A DNA stretch of 64,000 nt from Flavobacterium agrisoli (GTDB taxonomy: Bacteria > Bacteroidota > Bacteroidia > Flavobacteriales > Flavobacteriaceae), in the NCBI RefSeq assembly GCF_016522065.1, contig NZ_JAEHFV010000001.1, forward strand, positions 1,116,001 to 1,180,000, written 5' to 3'. Position numbers and translations under genes: made by a program. Within the stretch, counting starts at the first letter, position 1, and each line of letters starts with the position of its first letter. Under the pieces are notes generated by a model. The model saw nothing but the letters and a program-made list of their open reading frames with translations. It made no database searches and was not told the DNA's origin. This document shows positions 55,469 to 62,933 of this stretch, piece by piece.

Positions 55469-55521
55469 GATTTTTAGTTTTTTATTTGTTAATTGATTTG
55501 ATAAATGAAACTTTTTATTTT

Positions 55522-55635
55522 AAGGTTCAAAGGAACAAAGTGACAAAGGTTCAGAGGTTTTAGGAATATCTCAAAGAAGTAGCTTTTCATTTCTTTTAGC
55601 CTTTGTCCCTTTGCATCTCTGGTACTTTGCACCTT
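55522..55635. repeat. Inverted arrays of a degenerate 8-bp repeat (element 1)
   Basis: Left array 55522-55561 reads as five octamers: AAGGTTCA, AAGGAACA, AAGTGACA, AAGGTTCA, GAGGTTTT. Right array 55599-55635 is the opposite orientation with the same 8-bp period (GCCTTTGT, CCCTTTGC, ATCTCTGG, TACTTTGC, ACCTT). 37 bp lie between. No gene inside. Confidence 0.8.
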
Positions 55636-55728
55636 CTTCTTAATTACCCTCCAAAAGTATTGCTGTTCCCGGGGTTATAAAATTTAATCCTACTGAATTG
55701 TTGAATAATGAGGATGAAGTGTTTTTTT

Positions 55729-55805
55729 GAGTTTCTAAGGAACTAAGATGCAAAGTTTCTGAGTTTTTTTCCGCTTAGATACTTAGCGACTTAGAAACTT
55801 AGCGG
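55729..55805. repeat. Inverted arrays of a degenerate 8-bp repeat (element 2)
   Basis: Left array 55729-55768: GAGTTTCT, AAGGAACT, AAGATGCA, AAGTTTCT, GAGTTTTT. Right array 55774-55805: CTTAGATA, CTTAGCGA, CTTAGAAA, CTTAGCGG. The arms face each other with almost no spacer and end 6 bp from the TonB receptor stop. The sequence family matches the arrays around the gene at 62529. Confidence 0.82.
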
Positions 55806-55811
55806 CTTTCG

Positions 55812-57971
55812 CTACAAATTCTTCAACTGATTCTCCTTTTTATTATCACTAATTGTCCAAAAGAAGCCTACAAAAAAGAAACGATCTGCAGTGGGAATAA
55901 TAGCTTGACGTTGATACACACCATTTGAGTCTGCGTTTCTAGCATAATCGTATCCAAACACATTTTGCGTTCCCAAAATATTAGAAACCGAGAAGTACAA
56001 AATCTTTTGTGTAGTGAGCAAATAGGCCCAATTAAAACTCAAACTATTGTATGATTTGGTTTTTCCGTTCATAAATTGTGATTGGTTAGGATCGTTAAAA
56101 GGTCGCCCGGAACTAAAACTATTGGTAAACCCAATTTGCGATTTCCAGTCGGTGATAAAATATTTAGCTACTACAGATAACGAATGATTTGCAATAAAAC
56201 TAGGCGTTGCCCTTGTTGGAAAATTCTTGTACTGCCGTTCCGAATCGATATAAGAATAGGAAACCCAATATTCTAAATTTTTGTACAAATTACTATCTCT
56301 CCAATACAATTCAAATCCTTTGGCATAACCCGAACCATTATTATTAAAAACCGAATTATACTGAATTTCCGGAGTATCGTATTGTACCAAATTTCGATAA
56401 TCTTTATAATACAAATCAGCTCTTAAAATTTGCCCCGGTTTGGTAAACTGATAATTCAAAATGTAATGCTTGGCTTTCTCGCTTTCAAACTGATGAAATT
56501 TGGAATATTTAATATAATTGGAAATCGGAGTTTGCGAAAAATCGCCATAAGCAAAAGAAAACTGACTGTTTTTTGAAACTTTATAAGCAATAGAAGCTCT
56601 TGGAGCAATTCTGTTTTCATGAAGCAAACTAGTATTCGAATAGCGTAAACCTGTCTTAAAAGCTAATTTTTTTGAAAACAACAACTCGGCTTCTGTATAG
56701 GCCGCAAAAATATTGGAATTATAGCCATTAGTGACGTCAATTGCCCTATTGTCATAATAATTCTCATCAAATTCTGTAATAAAATAATCAGTTCCAAAAG
56801 ACAATTTGAAATAATTAGAAAAATTCTTTCGCAACTTTAACTTCAATTGTGCTGCATTTTCGTCGGTATTCAAATCGGCAACATCGTATTTTAATTTGTT
56901 TTTACTTAATCCGTAACTCAATCCAGAAGTGAGCTGCCAACCAGTTCCGAAACTTCCTTTGTAAGACGAATTCAAATAAAAATTATTATTATTCATATCG
57001 GTACGGATTGGATTTTCGAAATTGATATTTTGCTGATTTAAATCGAATTGCTCCGAATCAAAAGCAGCATATAATTTAAAAATTCCATTATTGAATTTAT
57101 ATCGGTAAACTGCTTCTCCTCCCAAAGATTGATACGGATTATTCCATACTACATTTTGCGGAACCACCGCTTGATAGGGCGCTAAATTGATATAGGAAAG
57201 ATTCATACTCAACGAACTTTTTCCCCATTTTTGCGTGTTTCCCACACCTAAACCTACTGTCATGAACGAAATATCCGTTTTTTCATGATCTTCCTCATCT
57301 TGCGTATTCAAGAGCAAAACGCTCGATAAAGCCTCGCCGTATTCGGCCGAATAACCGCCAGTCGAGAAAGCAATTCCGCTAAATAAAAAAGGCGAAAATC
57401 GACTGCGAGTCGGCACATTGTTCGTGGTTGCGCCGTACGGTTGCGCCACCCGAATACCATCTACAAAAGTTTGGGTTTCGCTAGCCTCACCACCACGAAC
57501 AAACAAACGCCCGTCTTCGCCAACGGTTTGTGTTCCGGGCAAAGTTTGCAGAGCGGCCACTATATTTCCGGCAGAACCAGCTGTAGTAACAATATCCAAA
57601 GGTTTTAAAACCGAAACCCGTGCTTTATCGCCCGATTCTAAAACGCCAGCGGTTATCACGACAGCATCTAACGAATTGATATTATCCCGGAGTTTGAAAA
57701 CTTGGTTTTTGCAATTCTTCGGATCAATTTCGGTTTTTAAGGTTTCCAATTCTAAAAAACTGACAACCAAAATAACCGAGTCCGTTTTATCAGTTTCAAA
57801 CAAAAACTGACCATTTTCGTCGCTTGTTGCCCCATCGTAAGTGCCTTCAATAAAAACATTAGCGCCTTGAATAGGATTCCCTTTGGTATTGGTCACTTTT
57901 CCGGAAATAGTATTTTGCGCAATAGTAACGGCACAGACTAAGAATAAACAAAATATAATGCTGGCTTTCAT
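55812..57971 (-). CDS. TonB-dependent outer-membrane receptor
   Basis: 719 residues from the ATG at 57971 (MKASIIFCLFLVCAVTIAQ). A carboxypeptidase-regulatory domain (GKVTNTKGNPIQGANVFIEG) is followed by the plug (SLDAVVITAGVLESGDKARVSVLKP, VGEDGRLFVRGGEASETQTFVDGI) and the beta-barrel. It lacks SusD or STN partners, so it is a stand-alone transporter of unknown ligand. An ATG at 58079 adds 36 residues but lies beyond a well-formed promoter at 57992-58022. It is divergent from the YciI gene. Confidence 0.92.
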   Translation of the reverse strand: MKASIIFCLFLVCAVTIAQNTISGKVTNTKGNPIQGANVFIEGTYDGATSDENGQFLFETDKTDSVILVVSFLELETLKTEIDPKNCKNQVFKLRDNINSLDAVVITAGVLESGDKARVSVLKPLDIVTTAGSAGNIVAALQTLPGTQTVGEDGRLFVRGGEASETQTFVDGIRVAQPYGATTNNVPTRSRFSPFLFSGIAFSTGGYSAEYGEALSSVLLLNTQDEEDHEKTDISFMTVGLGVGNTQKWGKSSLSMNLSYINLAPYQAVVPQNVVWNNPYQSLGGEAVYRYKFNNGIFKLYAAFDSEQFDLNQQNINFENPIRTDMNNNNFYLNSSYKGSFGTGWQLTSGLSYGLSKNKLKYDVADLNTDENAAQLKLKLRKNFSNYFKLSFGTDYFITEFDENYYDNRAIDVTNGYNSNIFAAYTEAELLFSKKLAFKTGLRYSNTSLLHENRIAPRASIAYKVSKNSQFSFAYGDFSQTPISNYIKYSKFHQFESEKAKHYILNYQFTKPGQILRADLYYKDYRNLVQYDTPEIQYNSVFNNNGSGYAKGFELYWRDSNLYKNLEYWVSYSYIDSERQYKNFPTRATPSFIANHSLSVVAKYFITDWKSQIGFTNSFSSGRPFNDPNQSQFMNGKTKSYNSLSFNWAYLLTTQKILYFSVSNILGTQNVFGYDYARNADSNGVYQRQAIIPTADRFFFVGFFWTISDNKKENQLKNL

Positions 57972-57991
57972 GGTTTTTGATTTTAATGATT

Positions 57992-58022
57992 CAAAAGTAT
58001 TTCCAATCAAAATCATTACAAA
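57992..58022 (-). promoter_or_regulatory. Promoter of the TonB receptor gene
   Basis: On the minus strand TTTG (58022-58019) and TACTTTTG (57999-57992) are 19 bp apart, an ideal -33/-7 pair, 20 bp before the ATG at 57971. Confidence 0.65.
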
Positions 58023-58096
58023 TAATAAGCTACCGAACTGCCGAATTTTTAGGATGAATTGCGTAATTTTAGTTTTCATTACTAACTTTTATCTCA

Positions 58097-58555
58097 ATGA
58101 AAAATTCCATTTTGCTTGCTCTGCTTTTGATTTTTACAGTACCTATTTATTCACAAGAACAAAAAAACAGCTACGATGAAGCGTTAGCAAAATCCTTACA
58201 TGCCGATGAGGACGGAATGAAAAATTACGTATTTTGTCTTTTAAAAGCTGGAAACTACACCGCTGCTTCTAAAGATGAATCACAAAAATTATTTAAAGGA
58301 CATATGGCAACTATCTACAAATTAGCCCAAGATAAAAAATTGATTATCACGGGTTCTTTTATGCCAAATGAAAAAAATTATATGGGAATTTTCATTTTTA
58401 ATGTGGAAACCATTGCAGAAGCCGAAGCTCTTGTTGTCAACGACCCCGCAATAAAAGCACATTTAATAGATATTGAATTAATCCCATGGGTCTCGAGTGC
58501 GGCATTACAAGAGGTAACCAAAATTCACCCTAAAATTGCTAAAACTAAATTTTAA
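58097..58555 (+). CDS. Secreted YciI-like protein
   Basis: 152 residues with a signal peptide (SILLALLLIFTVPIYSQ). The mature part has the YciI ferredoxin-like fold (NYVFCLLKAG, HMATIYKLAQDKKLIITGSF, GIFIFNVETIAEAEALVVNDPAI). The usual N-terminal His-Asp region is replaced, so catalysis is uncertain. Most YciI proteins are cytosolic, so a signal peptide is unusual. First gene of a four-gene plus-strand unit. Confidence 0.82.
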   Translation: MKNSILLALLLIFTVPIYSQEQKNSYDEALAKSLHADEDGMKNYVFCLLKAGNYTAASKDESQKLFKGHMATIYKLAQDKKLIITGSFMPNEKNYMGIFIFNVETIAEAEALVVNDPAIKAHLIDIELIPWVSSAALQEVTKIHPKIAKTKF

Positions 58556-58558
58556 ATT

Positions 58559-59116
58559 ATGAAAACCGAAAAAGAAAAAATGATTTCGGGCGAGTATTAC
58601 AATGCTTTTGATCCCGAATTGGTAAAAGGTCGGAGGAGAGCAAAAAACCTTTTACATAGCCTGAATATAACCGAATACCGAGTAACCAAAAAAGCAAAAG
58701 AAATCGTGTCCGAATTGATTCCGAATGCGGGCAAAAACCTGTACATAGAACCCCCTTTTCATTGCGATTATGGCTATAATATTTTTTGCGGCGAAAACGT
58801 GTATTTTAACGTTAATTGTGTCGTACTCGATTGTGCTCCTGTTACGCTAGGGAACAATGTTTTTATAGCACCCAATGTTCAAATTTACACCGCTTCGCAC
58901 CCACTCGATGCCGAATTGCGAAAGACACTCGAAAATGCACTGCCAGTAACCGTTGGGGACGATTGTTGGATTGGCGGAAATACCGTTCTTTGTCCGGGTG
59001 TTACCATTGGAAAAGGTTGTGTGATTGGTGCTGGTTCTGTAGTAACTAAAGACATTCCGGATAATTCATTGGCGGTTGGAAATCCGGCAAAAGTAATTCG
59101 AAAATTAAATCAATAA
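58559..59116 (+). CDS. Sugar O-acetyltransferase (Maa/NodL type)
   Basis: 185 residues. An N-terminal Maa helical cap (EKMISGEYYNAFDPELVKGR) precedes a left-handed beta-helix of hexapeptide repeats (NVFIAPNVQIYT, GDDCWIGGNTVLCPGVTIG, GCVIGAGSVVTKDIP). The catalytic His is in TASHPLD. It transfers acetyl from acetyl-CoA to a sugar such as maltose or galactoside. It starts 3 bp after the YciI gene. Confidence 0.92.
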   Translation: MKTEKEKMISGEYYNAFDPELVKGRRRAKNLLHSLNITEYRVTKKAKEIVSELIPNAGKNLYIEPPFHCDYGYNIFCGENVYFNVNCVVLDCAPVTLGNNVFIAPNVQIYTASHPLDAELRKTLENALPVTVGDDCWIGGNTVLCPGVTIGKGCVIGAGSVVTKDIPDNSLAVGNPAKVIRKLNQ

Positions 59117-59119
59117 AAT

Positions 59120-59380
59120 ATGCCACATCTTTTAGCAAAACTTAAAAATGTACCATTGCTCTCCATCAAAGAAGTTTTAGAAAACGACAAAGAATTTCAC
59201 GCCAGTAAAGGCATGTTTTTAAAACAATTATGGCAAAATGCCGACAATGAAAATGAAGTAGTATTTCTTTTTGAAGTAAACGATCTTCAACAAACCAAGC
59301 AGTTAATTACTCAATTACATTCGGAAACTTTGGCTCAAAATCCAGACGCTAATTTGCCCGATATGACTTATCTACAATAA
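59120..59380 (+). CDS. Small protein of unknown function
   Basis: 86 residues, cytosolic, with an alpha/beta ferredoxin-like pattern (VFLFEVNDLQQTKQLITQLHSETLAQ). It could be a small dimeric alpha-beta-barrel-like protein, but no catalytic residue is seen. Gaps to neighbours are 3 bp and 1 bp, so it is firmly part of the operon with the acetyltransferase and the VOC protein. Confidence 0.72.
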   Translation: MPHLLAKLKNVPLLSIKEVLENDKEFHASKGMFLKQLWQNADNENEVVFLFEVNDLQQTKQLITQLHSETLAQNPDANLPDMTYLQ

Positions 59381-59381
59381 A

Positions 59382-59771
59382 ATGCTATCACTAAATAAAG
59401 TTCACCATATTGCTATTATTTGCAGTGATTACGATAAATCGAAAGAGTTTTACACTTCCGTTTTAGGTCTAAAAATCATTCGAGAAGTGTATCGCGAAGA
59501 ACGTGATTCATATAAATTAGATTTGGCTTTAAATGACAATTATATCATCGAATTATTTTCATTCACAAATCCTCCCAAACGAGTTTCTCGACCCGAAGCA
59601 ATGGGATTGCGCCATTTGGCTTTTGAGGTTGATAATTTAGATGTAACCGTTTCGTTTTTAAAAGAAAACAACATCAATTCCGAACCCATTCGTATAGATG
59701 AATTTACTCAAAAACGATTTACCTTCATCGCCGATCCTGATGATCTACCTATTGAATTTTACGAAAAGTAA
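59382..59771 (+). CDS. VOC family protein (glyoxalase-like, YaeR type)
   Basis: 129 residues with two beta-alpha-beta-beta-beta modules. Metal-ligand positions are visible as His in KVHHIAIIC, Glu in YIIELFSF, His in LRHLAFEVD and Glu in LPIEFYE. This is the full H/E/H/E set of GloA2/YaeR-like proteins. It may detoxify ketoaldehyde adducts, though the substrate of this subgroup is not settled. Last gene of the 58.1-59.8 kb unit. Confidence 0.88.
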   Translation: MLSLNKVHHIAIICSDYDKSKEFYTSVLGLKIIREVYREERDSYKLDLALNDNYIIELFSFTNPPKRVSRPEAMGLRHLAFEVDNLDVTVSFLKENNINSEPIRIDEFTQKRFTFIADPDDLPIEFYEK

Positions 59772-59837
59772 AATATTGATTTTTTTGTAAAAAGTTAAAA
59801 TACTGTTTTTAAAACCCGTTATCCGAATTCTAATACG

Positions 59838-59846
59838 TAAATTTGC
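59838..59846 (+). promoter_or_regulatory. -7 promoter element of the second ClC gene
   Basis: TAAATTTGC matches TAnnTTTG, 34 bp before the ATG at 59881, and argues against the GTG at 59863 as start. Confidence 0.4.
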
Positions 59847-59880
59847 ATCCGCATTGTGAGAGGTGCAAATAAATAACTAC

Positions 59881-61164
59881 ATGATGAATAAAACGGCGCA
59901 AATCAAAAAAAATCATCAATTAATCAAATTCAAAAAACTAGTAATTGTTTCTATTTTAATTGGATTTTTATCTGCTTTATTAGGATTAACACTAAAAAAA
60001 GCAACCGAATATTACGAAGAAATCTTTTTCCATCAGGCAACTGTAAATCCTTGGTTATACGTACTTTTTCCGGTTTTCGGATTATCTGTGATTTATTTCT
60101 TACGCCTTTATATGTTTAAGAAAAAAGAAAACAAAGGCATCAAAGAAGTCTTTGAAAGCACACAATCCAAATCAAAAAACTTACCTTCTTATAAAATTCC
60201 GTCGCACACTATTAATGGTTTATTGACTGTTATTTTTGGTGGTTCAACCGGCATTGAAGTTTCTACAGTTGTAGCAACAGCCACTATTGGCTCGGTAGCA
60301 CATGAAAAAGAAAATGTTTTTCGCCAATACAAAACCGAATTAATTTGTGCTGGCGTTGCTGCCGGTATAACCGCTTTGTTTAGCAGTCCTATAGCGGGAT
60401 TATTATTTGCCTACGAAGTAATTTCAAATAAAGTAACACGCGCTTTTATCATTTCTAATCTGGTTGCGGTGAGCCTTGCTTATGGCTTGTTGGCCATTTT
60501 GAACGAAGAGCCTTTATTTGCTGTGTCTATCACTACTTGGCATCTAAGAGCCATTCCGTATTTTATTCTTTTGGGAATTTTAGCCGGAATCAACTCGGTT
60601 TATTTAACGCGTTGCGTGCTGTTTTTCAAATCCAGATTTGCTAAAATCGAAGTTCATTATTATAAAATTTTATTAGGTTCTTTGGTTTTGAGCATTTCGC
60701 TTTTTGTATTTCCGCAATTATACGGCGAAGGCTATCACGCCATTCAATCTATTGTAAACACTCAAGCCAATAGTACTCTTACGCTAACTTTGGCCATCAC
60801 TTTTATCGGCATTTTAATTCTGAAACCAATTGTGACCTCCATCACTTTAGCCTCAGGTGGCGATGGAGGTGTTTTTGCCCCTAGTTTGTTTATTGGAGCC
60901 TTTTTAGGATTGTTGCTGTCCTTGTTTTTAAACACCTTTTTTCATGCCAACATCATTCCTTTAAACTTTATGGTTATTGGCATGGCTGCTGTTTTAAGTG
61001 CCAGTATCCACGCTCCTTTTACGGCTATATTTTTAGTTTGCGGATTAACAAATAACTACACCTTATTTGTTCCGATTTTGGTGGTTTGTTTGATATCCAA
61101 GTACACCGCCAAACGCATTTACCCTAAAACGGTTTATACTTTTAGTCCAAATCTTTCCAATTAA
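59881..61164 (+). CDS. ClC family chloride-channel/antiporter-like protein
   Basis: 427 residues with ten or more TM segments. The ClC core is clear (GGSTGIEVSTVVATATIG, SPIAGLLFAYEV, SGGDGGVFAPSLFIGAFLG, HAPFTAIFLV). The first anion motif GSGIP is not preserved (KGIKEVF instead), and the GREGP motif reads GIEVS, keeping the gating Glu. Transport of Cl- or another anion is likely. No CBS domains. It is distinct from the fluoride-type ClC at 24260. An HPP gene follows 6 bp later. Confidence 0.87.
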   Translation: MMNKTAQIKKNHQLIKFKKLVIVSILIGFLSALLGLTLKKATEYYEEIFFHQATVNPWLYVLFPVFGLSVIYFLRLYMFKKKENKGIKEVFESTQSKSKNLPSYKIPSHTINGLLTVIFGGSTGIEVSTVVATATIGSVAHEKENVFRQYKTELICAGVAAGITALFSSPIAGLLFAYEVISNKVTRAFIISNLVAVSLAYGLLAILNEEPLFAVSITTWHLRAIPYFILLGILAGINSVYLTRCVLFFKSRFAKIEVHYYKILLGSLVLSISLFVFPQLYGEGYHAIQSIVNTQANSTLTLTLAITFIGILILKPIVTSITLASGGDGGVFAPSLFIGAFLGLLLSLFLNTFFHANIIPLNFMVIGMAAVLSASIHAPFTAIFLVCGLTNNYTLFVPILVVCLISKYTAKRIYPKTVYTFSPNLSN

Positions 61165-61170
61165 AAAGCA

Positions 61171-61770
61171 ATGGCGACACAAAAAATAAAGCGCGGGTAT
61201 CGTAAAACCCGCTACATTTTGTATAAAGAAACTTTAATTGATTTTAAAGAACAATTTTGGTCGTTTTTAGGCTCGTTTGTCGGAATTGGCATTTTATCCT
61301 ACATCCAAACCAAACATTTTTCGGGCAATGATGCCGTGTACTTAATTGGTTCGTTCGGCGCTTCGAGTGTGTTGGTTTACGGCATTATTCAGAGTCCTTT
61401 CTCGCAACCCCGAAATTTAATTGGTGGTCATTTAATTTCGGCCTTTATTGGTGTTAGCGTAAATTATCTAATTCCGAATACGGTTTGGATTGCGGCTCCA
61501 CTTGCGGTTTCTTTATCCATCGTGTTCATGCAAATCACCAAAACACTACACCCTCCTGGTGGTGCCACGGCTTTAATTGCTATTATCGGAAGCGAAAAAA
61601 TCAAATCGTTGGGATATTGGTACCTCGTATCGCCTACTTTGGTTGGCGTTTTTATCTTGTTTGTAACGGCATTAATTTTTAACAACATGACGCCGAGCCG
61701 ACAATATCCAAGCCACAGTACTTACCACAAATACTACCATAAAATTAGAAAACGATTAACCAAACAGTAG
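61171..61770 (+). CDS. HPP family membrane protein
   Basis: 199 residues with about four TM segments. It carries the family motif TLHPPGGATALIAIIGS near residue 130, plus GSFGASSVLVYG and QPRNLIGGHLISAFIG. Some HPP proteins transport nitrite in phototrophs; in bacteria the role is unknown. It is cotranscribed with the ClC gene, so an anion-related membrane function is plausible. The tail is basic (YYHKIRKRLTKQ). Confidence 0.88.
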   Translation: MATQKIKRGYRKTRYILYKETLIDFKEQFWSFLGSFVGIGILSYIQTKHFSGNDAVYLIGSFGASSVLVYGIIQSPFSQPRNLIGGHLISAFIGVSVNYLIPNTVWIAAPLAVSLSIVFMQITKTLHPPGGATALIAIIGSEKIKSLGYWYLVSPTLVGVFILFVTALIFNNMTPSRQYPSHSTYHKYYHKIRKRLTKQ

Positions 61771-61823
61771 TAAACTCACTATCAAACAAAAACGTTTTTT
61801 TTGAATAAAAAAATTTAATGTAA

Positions 61824-61854
61824 TTGGTATTAAAACGGATTAAATGTACCTTTG
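61824..61854 (+). promoter_or_regulatory. Promoter of the pRiA4b ORF-3-like gene
   Basis: TTG (61824-61826) and TACCTTTG (61847-61854) are 20 bp apart and fit the Flavobacterium consensus, 21 bp before the ATG at 61876. Confidence 0.62.
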
Positions 61855-61875
61855 AACATTATAAAAACAACGATT

Positions 61876-62418
61876 ATGGTTTACAAATTCAGAGTAATCT
61901 TAGACGCCGAAGAAGATATTTTCAGAGATATTGCAATATTAAAAGAAGATACTTTAGAAGATTTACACAATGCTATTTTTAATGCATTTGGGTTTGATGG
62001 AATGGACGTAGCTTCGTTTTACACTTGCGATGATACGTGGAATCAAGAAGACGAAATCCCGCTTTTTGACACAGGCGATATTCCCGGAGAACAACGCATT
62101 ATGAGCGATTATACTCTTGAAGATATTTTGCACGAGGATAACACCAAAATCATTTATGTTTACGATTTTATAAACATGTGGACTTTTTTGGTGGAATTAG
62201 CCGCTATAGAAGATCAAATTGTTGGAAATACGTATCCAGAAACTTTATTTTCGCACGGAGAAATGCCTGCCGAAGCCACCGAAAAAAACTTCGAAGCCGA
62301 TGACATGCACAATGATATTTATGGCGAATTTGAGGACGATTTAGACGAAGACGACCTCGACATGTTTACCGGAGACGATAGCTTCGAAGATTACGGATTT
62401 GAGGAGAATTGGAATTAA
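61876..62418 (+). CDS. Plasmid pRiA4b ORF-3-like (IS1096 passenger TnpR-like) protein
   Basis: 180 residues starting MVYKFRVILDAEEDIFRDI, the opening of pRiA4b ORF-3 family domains (ILKEDTLEDLHNAIFNAFGFD, IIYVYDFINMWTFLVEL). Despite the transposon-derived name, this is a common chromosomal gene in Flavobacteria. The last 40 residues are strongly acidic (EDDLDEDDLDMFTGDDS). No transposase or inverted repeats belong to it. A TTG at 61852 lies inside the promoter, so the ATG at 61876 is used. Confidence 0.87.
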   Translation: MVYKFRVILDAEEDIFRDIAILKEDTLEDLHNAIFNAFGFDGMDVASFYTCDDTWNQEDEIPLFDTGDIPGEQRIMSDYTLEDILHEDNTKIIYVYDFINMWTFLVELAAIEDQIVGNTYPETLFSHGEMPAEATEKNFEADDMHNDIYGEFEDDLDEDDLDMFTGDDSFEDYGFEENWN

Positions 62419-62428
62419 GAAGAAGCTA

Positions 62429-62460
62429 CTAAGATTTTGAGTTACTAAGTTGCTAAGTTT
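62429..62460. repeat. Octamer-repeat array, left flank of the four-helix-bundle gene (element 3)
   Basis: Four octamers in register: CTAAGATT, TTGAGTTA, CTAAGTTG, CTAAGTTT. It begins 10 bp after the preceding stop codon. It is inverted relative to the array at 62893-62932. Confidence 0.82.
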
Positions 62461-62528
62461 TTTTAGATTTATTTTAATTAAGTTTTATCTTACTTTTGAG
62501 GAATATTCAAATTCTAATTAAACTTTAA

Positions 62529-62888
62529 ATGAGCACATTTAGGAAACTTTTAATTTGGCAAAAGTCAATGACTTTAGTCACCAAAATTTATCAAGAGACA
62601 AAACATTTTCCGAAAGAAGAAATATTTGGATTAACTTCACAACTTAGAAGAAGCTCCATTTCAATTCCGAGTAACATTGCCGAAGGTTTTGGTAGAGAAA
62701 CAAATAAAGATTTTTTACGTTTTTTGAATATTTCAATTGGTTCTTTGTTTGAAATGCAAACCCAACTCGAAATTGCCAAAAACATTTCATACATAAACAA
62801 CGAACAATTTAACAACTTATATGAGGATAGTCGAGAGGTCGAAAGAATGATAGTTTCCTTCACTAAAAAAATAAAAGAAGAAAACTAG
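62529..62888 (+). CDS. Four-helix-bundle protein (23S rRNA intervening-sequence protein family)
   Basis: 119 residues fitting the S23/IVP family, which is related to the Avd protein of diversity-generating retroelements. Signature parts are LLIWQKSMTLVTKIY, FPKEEIFGLTSQLRRSSISIPSNIAEGFGR and FLNISIGSLFEMQTQLEIA. The family was first found inside insertions of 23S rRNA, but here the gene stands alone, with no rRNA around. It is bracketed by inverted 8-bp-period repeat arrays, suggesting that gene and arrays move as a unit. Basic surface residues suggest nucleic-acid binding. Confidence 0.9.
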   Translation: MSTFRKLLIWQKSMTLVTKIYQETKHFPKEEIFGLTSQLRRSSISIPSNIAEGFGRETNKDFLRFLNISIGSLFEMQTQLEIAKNISYINNEQFNNLYEDSREVERMIVSFTKKIKEEN

Positions 62889-62892
62889 AAAA

Positions 62893-62932
62893 CTTAGAAG
62901 CTTAGCAACTTAGAAACTCAGCAACTCAAAAA
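62893..62932. repeat. Octamer-repeat array, right flank of the four-helix-bundle gene (element 3)
   Basis: Five octamers: CTTAGAAG, CTTAGCAA, CTTAGAAA, CTCAGCAA, CTCAAAAA. The array ends 1 bp before the ATG at 62934, so it supplies the ribosome-binding region of the next gene. Confidence 0.82.
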
Positions 62933-62933
62933 A

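Larger units (their letters stand above)
55469..55811. other. Intergenic region filled by two inverted octamer-repeat elements
   Basis: 343 bp between the TPR gene and the 3' end of the TonB receptor gene. Elements 1 (55522-55635) and 2 (55729-55805) take up more than half. Between them lies about 90 bp of unremarkable AT-rich sequence. No ORF or terminator hairpin of the usual form was seen. Confidence 0.75.

Noticed and set aside
61876-62418. Insertion sequence suggested by the IS1096/TnpR-like name
   Set aside because: No transposase, inverted ends or target duplication. The family is a normal chromosomal gene in these bacteria.
62529-62888. Fragment of a 23S rRNA gene around the IVP gene
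   Set aside because: The flanks are protein-coding genes and octamer repeats, with no rRNA-like sequence.
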